DNA of 64,000 nt from Lactuca virosa (lineage: Eukaryota > Streptophyta > Magnoliopsida > Asterales > Asteraceae). The position numbers and the translations under genes are program-made. Positions 58,296-64,000 of the stretch are shown here, piece by piece; the stretch's first letter is position 1; each line of letters begins with the position of its first letter. The notes below the pieces were generated by a model. The model saw only the letters and a list, made by a program, of their open reading frames with translations, was not told where the DNA came from and ran no database searches. The stretch spans positions 71,814,666 to 71,878,665 of the forward strand of contig CAKMRJ010005745.1 in assembly GCA_928212115.1 (NCBI GenBank). The letters run 5' to 3'.

Positions 58296-58640
58296 CTGTC
58301 TAACATATACGGGTATTAGCTACCCCTTTGGTCTCTTTAAACTGGTAACTTGCCTAACATATCAGGGTGTTGGCCTACCCCTTCGGTCCTGTCGACCGGT
58401 ACCTAGCCTAGCATATCAGGATGTTGGCTTACCCCTTCAGTCCTGTCGACCGGTACCTAGCCTAGCATATCAGGGTGTTGGCCTCTCCTTCGGTCTTGTC
58501 GACCGGTACCGGGGACTATTTAACCCCTACTTCTACCACATACCATCCTAGTGCATAACATATAAATCATATATTGCCTGGCTTATTCGGGTGCTGGCAT
58601 ACCCCTTTGGCCCTATCGACCGGTACTGGGGTCTATCCTA
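58296..58640. repeat. Tandem cassettes in the solo antisense LTR
   Basis: About five units of 52-58 bp sharing GGGTGTTGGCCTACCCC, TTCGGTCCTGTCGACCGGTACC and CTAGCCTAGCATATCAGG. The frame at 58255-58551 is a by-product. Confidence 0.8.
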
Positions 58641-60038
58641 CCCCTCCTACCCTTATCACATATCATCATAGCATACTAGCACATAAAACATAACATACCA
58701 TATAATTATCACAAAGACAATCATCTAACAATCATCTCGTACTAGTGGGTCGGCATTGTGGCCTTAGACCCACTTCTACTGGAAGGTAACTCACCTCAAT
58801 GTCGTGCAGTAGCTGAACTGTCCTCGGTGATGGGACCAACTCTCCTCAAACTCCTACACATAACAGTCTCCTTTAGTTACTCCCTCATATTCATATCCCC
58901 TTTAAGGGTCAATCTTGAGTAATGGTCAAAGTCAAAGTCAAAGTCAATGCCCTGGTCAAAGTCAACATCCTGGTTGAATCAACTCGCCGAGTTGGTCCAT
59001 CAACTCGTCGAGTTCCATAATTCAGAGAATCTCGAATTCGCGATCTGACTCGTTGAGTTACCATCTAACTCGTCGAGTTTCTCCTTATGACAGAATCAGG
59101 ACTTTCCATTTGAACTCGTCGAGTCCTTCCTTGGACTCGTCGAGTTCTCCTTCATACAGTTGGGACATTTGCTCACTGACTTTGCGAGTTCATCCTTGGA
59201 CTCGTCGAGTTCTTGACATTTAAGTCCAAAACACGTCTAACTGGCTAAGTCATCTTCTAGACTCGACAAGTTTGCTAAGTAACAGAGAAGGTTGGGGGAA
59301 ACCACGACCCAACTCGCCGAGTCCTAAGAACGACTCGTCAAGTCCCCCATGATCAAATTATATACAGTCGATTTCAGTCGGGCTTAACTCATCCAAAATA
59401 TAGATTTTGCCTCCTAGGGTCGATATAACACATAAAGTTACAAACTTTACGTTCATGCATGGGCTATTTAGCTCAAAAAAACCCTAAAAAGTAGTTCATA
59501 GGATGCATGGGACTCCCATGGCCATAAAGTTGGCACCTTTATGCCATGGAGTCCCTCAAAGACTCTGGATCTGAAGTCAAAACCCCATAACATGCTTGCA
59601 TCCATGAATGGTTTCAAAAATGGCTCCTTAAAGCCCTAAACTACCCCAAAAAGAAATCTAATAGATGAATGGTCAAGGTTCTACTTGCTTCCTCTTGAAC
59701 TCCCAAACTTCTTCTTCTTTCTCAAGCTTCAAAAACACCAAGAACACATAAAAATGGCTCAAGAACACTTAAAATGGGTTAAGGTTTCGAATTAGGGTTT
59801 TCTGGACTAAGGGAGGCGATGAGGGATGCCACAATGGGGGTGTTAAGGTGTTTAAATAGGGTGCAAACCCTGAAAATTAGGGTTTCACTCTGGCAGGCCT
59901 ACTCGTCGAGTAGACTTCAAGTCCCGCGTCCAGCATATCCAATTCCTACTCGACGAGTTTGGGGCCTCCAACTTGTCGAGTCATTTAGCAAATATGAATA
60001 ATTTCTTATTAAATACGTACGAGGAACCGGGTGTTACA

Positions 60039-60043
60039 TTTTC
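60039..60043. repeat. Right target-site duplication of solo LTR
   Basis: TTTTC; see 49427-49431. Confidence 0.85.
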
Positions 60044-60301
60044 ATTTTTTAAATAAAAATATTTGATTTTTAAGATTTATAATTTAAAAAATAAATATAA
60101 TTTCTTAAAAATGATTAATAAACACAAAAATTAATTAAAATTAAAATACTTCATTACATAAAATAAAAATTACATTCAAGATTAAAAAAAACCTAGAAAA
60201 CAACCAATATTAAAAAACACAACCTAGATTTAAAAAAAAAGACCTAGAAAACATAATCAAGAATTACATAATATCCGAATTTGAAAAAAAAACAAAATAC
60301 G

Positions 60302-61682
60302 TCACTCGGAATCATCGTCCTCGTCATCGTCATCATCGTCACCGTGATCCTCGACATCATCACCCTCGACGAACATATCTGAATCTTCATCTAATTCGTC
60401 AAACAAATCATCGTGCGAATACTCTATATGAGGCTGTATTTGAGCCCTATAAACGTGTTCCAGCAAATCCGCACGAAGGGTGTGATGAATGTCACGATCA
60501 TGTACTTCTTTTCTATTTGTCCTATACTCTTGCATACCAACAGCTACTCCTTCGACAATTGGAAAAACTTAGTTTTCGTTGTATCGCATATCGCTCTTCC
60601 TTCGTCTTCAAGAATCATATTATGTAATATGATGCACACGTACATTATGTGTTTCAACCTTCTCACTTCAAATGACTATGCCCCAGCTGCTAGTACTTGC
60701 CAACGCCTCTTGAGTACACCAAATGCTCACTCCACGTCCTTCCTAGCTGACTCGTATGCCTACTTAAACTTTACTCTTTTTTTGTCGTTCGGACATGTGA
60801 ACGATTTCACAAAAACAGATAAGGTAGGATATATCTTGTCAGTAAGATAGTACCCGCACTTATATGCTACCCCATTTGCTTGAAAAGGTACATCATGTAG
60901 ATTTTCCAAGGTAGACTTCGTTAAGTACCGACAACTGGTCTAGAACATTGATGTATTTGTTTGCACCAGCTGGACCAACGAATGTATGACATATCCAAAG
61001 ATCATGTGATACGATTGCTTCTAGAACAATCGTCAACTCTCTACGGTCGCCTCGCATGTACTGACCACACCATGCGTTGGGGCACAATGCCCAAGCCCAA
61101 TGCATGCAATCGATACTACCTAGCATTCCCAGGAACCATGCTTACTTTCATGCGTCATGTACAATTGGTGAACATCGTTGATGGTTGGTTTGCGCAAATA
61201 CTGTCGTCCGTAAACCTAATAGCTTTCGCGAACTTGTACACACTTTCCCGTATGGTACGCTCGAACATCCTCAAATACTCGTCCCATTTGTCTGCGTCCA
61301 TGCCGTATGCTAATTGATGATTTGCGGTTGTGCATTTTTGAATTGGAGAGAAACATTTTCTGCGTCTAGCCTCCCGCTTCCATTGGAAATACGAAAAACG
61401 ACCTTCCAAATTGCCAACAATATGTAAGAATAACTCCTTCATCATCCGGACTCGTCGTCGAAACTTTTCAACGTACACGACGTCATCTACAAAATAGTCT
61501 TCTATAAGACGATTGTGCTCGGCTTCACAATTTCTCTGCAACTGCGGCTTTCTTGTTTTAGTTCGTGAACATGAACTTTGACCTTGTCAGTTTTGGAAAT
61601 ATGAAACGGTCTTTTCCATGACGGAACCAACACATAATGTCTCTTCTTGAGCCGTTGAATCGGAGGACGAAGATGACAACAT
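60302..61682 (-). pseudogene. PIF/Harbinger-type transposase (nuclease) pseudogene
   Basis: The - strand start is near 61682 (MLSSSSSDST, then a stop after SYFQN). The frame from 61541 (QRNCEAEHNRLIEDYF, FRRRVRMMKELFLHIV, SYFQWKREARR) is the N-terminal region of plant 'putative harbinger transposase'. After a frame change, 61126-60893 holds MLGSIDCMHWAWALCPNAW with the first catalytic Asp, then GQYMRGDRRELTIVLEAI. Downstream, with several stops, come YYLTDKIYPTL, FGVLKRRWQVLAAGA and IILHNMILEDEGR. It ends in an acidic tail (DDVEDHGDDDDDDEDDDSE) at 60302. At least four stops and two frameshifts. Harbinger TIRs and the 3-bp duplication were not found. Confidence 0.85.
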
Positions 61683-61748
61683 TATGTTTTTGTGGTTTTT
61701 GGAGAGAATATGTAGAAAAAGGTGTAAAAATTAAGTTGGATTAGTTTA

Positions 61749-61753
61749 GTGTG

Positions 61754-61842
<89 letters not shown>
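61749..61842. repeat. (GT)n-(TA)n microsatellite
   Basis: About seven GT units followed by about 39 TA units. The frames through it are artefacts. Confidence 0.95.
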
Positions 61843-61845
<3 letters not shown>

Positions 61846-62300
61846 AAGGTGGCCAATCAAAACATGAGAGAGGAAGCGGGGAGGCTTCCCCTCACTCTGT
61901 TCCCGCACTCTTCTTCCCGCACCCTCGATATTGTGTTCCGAGGTGCGGGTAACCTTCCCGCTCGCCCTTCCCGCTACATACCTTCGAGCCTTAGATATTA
62001 TATACCAATGTTAAGCAAAATATATAAAGAATTAACTCTGGCCTAATAATAACAAATCTATTATGTGTTTAGGAGGGCGTAGGTCCAATTCATCCCCATC
62101 CCCATTCTTTTCTATAGGTTGTTGATTTTTTCAAATAAAGGAAACATGTTGGAATCAGTTAGTGGTATTCGGTCCGGTTATCTGTTCTTAGTTTAAGTCA
62201 TATTCGTTTTTTGATTTTTTGGTTCCGGACCAGTTTACATGCCTAAGCGTGAGCATGTCAATTGTTACCGACTTGACCTTCAAAAAGTTATAAAATGTCT
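61843..62300. other. Spacer, nothing recognised
   Basis: C+T-rich stretch with CTTCCCGC repeated loosely (61880-61985), then AT-rich sequence. No gene seen. Confidence 0.4.
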
Positions 62301-62499
62301 TTTGACATGAAAGTCCTTAAATTTGTGGCGATATTTTGTTGGTTAATGCCTAAAGTTTGCAAAAATAATAATAATAATAATAATAAAATAAAAAAACCTT
62401 TTTGCCCTTGATATATGTGATTAGGTTTTCATGGTAACATGAAATCAAGTTTTCAAAAGAAACCTTAAGTTTACAAATATTTTATGTTTTTACTTTAAG

Positions 62500-62725
62500 T
62501 ATTTTTTTTCCATATTATATGTATTAATGCAAAAAAACGTACTTATACACAAAAAAAAAGTTTTTCTAAACATCATATAAATATGTTTTAAAAGTATAAG
62601 TACATATTTTTTTCCATATTATATGTATTATATGTATTAATGCAAAAAAACGTACTTATACACAAAAAAAAAAGTTTTTCTAAACATCATATAAATATGT
62701 TTTAAAAGTATAAGTACATATTTTT
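62500..62725. repeat. Tandem duplication of about 105-115 bp
   Basis: Both copies run TTTTTTTCCATATTATATG, AAAAAAACGTACTTATACAC, TTTTTCTAAACATCATATAA, TAAAAGTATAAGTACATA. The second copy has an extra ATATGTATT. Confidence 0.85.
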
Positions 62726-62757
62726 ATGTATTTAGAAGTATAGACATATTTTTAGAA

Positions 62758-62759
<2 letters not shown>

Positions 62760-62802
<43 letters not shown>
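62760..62802. repeat. (TA)n microsatellite
   Basis: About 21 TA units within the AGAAGTATA-rich repeat. Confidence 0.95.
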
Positions 62803-62806
<4 letters not shown>

Positions 62807-63570
62807 GTATAAATATATTTTTTAGAAGTATAAATATGTATTTTTAGTTTTTTAGAAGTATAGAAGTATACATATGTAGTTTTACGTTTTTAGAAGTATA
62901 ACTACATTTTTCATATAAATACATTTTTTTTATTGATATACTTCTAGCCAATGTTCTAGAAAACTAGTCATGGCTCCAAGGCTTGTACCTGCCACCAAGC
63001 TTTACCTAAATGCCGCATTAACTCATATATGTGTATAAAATGAATAATAGTTGAAAATACGTATAAAAATATTAATTGTATACAAAATTGTCACCTTAAG
63101 TCACGCTTTACAAACGACGTGGCTCGCCAAAGCTTGGAAAAACTTGAGACTTGACATTGCCGCCAAGTCACAACTTACGTTATTTAGAACCTTGCTTCTA
63201 GCTATGTAAAAATACGTATCTATACTTCTAAAAAAATATATTAATATTTCTAAAAAAATGTATTTATATTTCTAATAAAATGTAAAATATGTATTTATAC
63301 TTCTAAAAAACTTATTTATACAATGTTTAGTTAAATGTTTTTTCAATATATAAATACATTTTTCCTGCATAAATATGTATAATATATAAAAAAACATATT
63401 TATGGTAAAAAAATATAAATTATTTGTTAACTTAAAGTTTTTTTTTTTTTTGTAAATTTGATTTCATGATAATCTGGAAATCTTTTATTACGTCTAACAA
63501 GGGCAAAAAAATGACAAACTTTAAGCATTAACGAACAAAAAATTATCATAGGGACAAAATCAACAAAAAT

Positions 63571-64000
63571 TGAGAAAAACTTTCCATATTTTAGACATGA
63601 ACATAAATTTCAACTTAGGTAAAACCGTTAATTTGTGACTTCTATGACAATATCTCCTTTTACAAGTCCATGTTTTTGTTCCTTTAATCTACTATGTTAC
63701 CACATGCAAAGATTTCATACAAATGAAGTACTGTTTTTTTTTAAAGAAAAAAAAATTGGATAGTAAAGCTTCATTTTTATAAAGGGTTTATTCAATAAAA
63801 TATCCTTTTTTTTTTCTTTTTCTGTTTTAGACCTAAATTTTTTTTTTTTTTCAAAAATGACATAACTTTTACTTATTGCAGCCATGAAGTTGGTTACTAA
63901 CATGTAAATTTGGTTTATTTCATAAAAACCCAATATTTTGCATTTTTTTTCTATTTTAGACAAAACTTTATTTTTTCAAAATAAATTCAATTTTAACATA
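63571..64000. other. AT-rich window end, nothing recognised beyond one dispersed repeat
   Basis: Contains the second copy of the 46783-46830 sequence at 63667-63715. The - strand frame at 63715-63963 is made of poly-T runs and shows no family features. Confidence 0.45.

Larger units (their letters stand above)
49432..60038 (-). mobile_element. Solo antisense gypsy LTR, split by element B
   Basis: The LTR occupies 49432-49557 and 58105-60038, about 2060 bp together, in antisense: it starts TGTAACATCCC and ends CGGGTGTTACA, with TTTTC on both sides. The right part shows the reversed LTR order: conserved box (58240-58265), cassette array (58296-58640), palindrome zone (58980-59960), TATA-like CTATTTAAACACC in reverse (near 59851). 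It is the same LTR family as element A or a close relative. No internal domain is present, so it is a solo LTR formed before element B inserted. Confidence 0.88.
62300..63570. mobile_element. Long inverted-repeat element, probably a foldback MULE or MITE
   Basis: The outer left portion (TTTTGTTGGTTAATGCCTAAAGTTTGC, 62334-62360; CATGAAATCAAGTTTTC, 62439-62455; AAGTTTACAAATATTTTA) is mirrored on the other strand at 63540-63425 (GTTCGTTAATGCTTAAAGTTTGTC, CATGAAATCAAATTTAC). Arms are diverged. The interior has TTTTAGAAGTATA on the left and TATACTTCTAAAA on the right. Limits are approximate and no TSD was identified. Confidence 0.5.

Noticed and set aside
60413..60850. A 145-codon + strand open frame
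   Set aside because: It is the opposite-strand shadow of the harbinger transposase pseudogene, whose motifs lie on the - strand.

Overview
This is a plant nuclear DNA window. It has short-exon genes with GT-AG introns, AT-rich spacers, long TA microsatellites and layers of nested LTR retrotransposons. The retrotransposon LTRs carry many copies of the near-palindrome ACTCGnCGAGT, and together with the AT-rich composition this reminds me of Asteraceae, lettuce (Lactuca) in particular. That species guess is from memory and was not tested.

Three host genes can be supported. (1) 13.1-17.9 kb, + strand: a 16-coding-exon casein-kinase-1-like nuclear kinase of the MUT9-like/PPK (MLK) family. Its exon lengths sum to 1 modulo 3, which points to one surplus base just before the catalytic HGDVKPEN loop. 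(2) 40365-40729, + strand: a two-exon gene for an 85-aa single-pass membrane or secreted small protein. (3) 41371-43283, - strand: a three-exon gene for a J-domain (DnaJ) protein, probably plastid-targeted, with a hydrophobic C-terminus.

The rest is mostly transposable elements. 1-7989 is a decayed Ty1/copia element on + (leader, start of gag, foreign insert, decayed pol, 3' LTR). 8.0-10.0 kb holds an antisense copia fragment and a truncated antisense Ty3/gypsy LTR. 10.0-12.1 kb is a - strand copia gag-IN pseudogene. 20.6-21.5 kb has two MITEs, each between TA tracts. 22.2-22.5 kb holds a LINE remnant. 22624-38889 is gypsy element A (TSD AATAT); a - strand copia (24033-29548, TSD ATGAG) sits in its 5' LTR and a solo copia LTR (32785-33577, TSD ACAAG) in its pol. 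43398-45704 and 46904-48500 are non-autonomous Mutator-like elements. 49432-60038 is an antisense solo gypsy LTR (TSD TTTTC), split by the young gypsy element B (49558-58099, TSD AAAGC). 60.3-61.7 kb is a PIF/Harbinger transposase pseudogene. 62.3-63.6 kb is a long inverted repeat.

The most unusual observation is in element B, a Tekay-like chromovirus. A 65-nt, U-rich segment with canonical GTATGT...TAG borders (53025-53089) separates gag from protease. If retained, Gag ends nine codons in; if removed, gag joins protease-RT-integrase in frame. Sister element A is continuous at the same site. This suggests splicing could set the Gag to Gag-Pol ratio, a strategy known to me for Ty1/copia elements but not for this lineage. 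Other points of interest are the surplus base in the kinase gene, the Mutator-like element sitting about 115 bp upstream of the J-protein start, a MULE whose terminal repeats are each hairpins, and the family-specific palindromes and tandem cassettes in LTRs.
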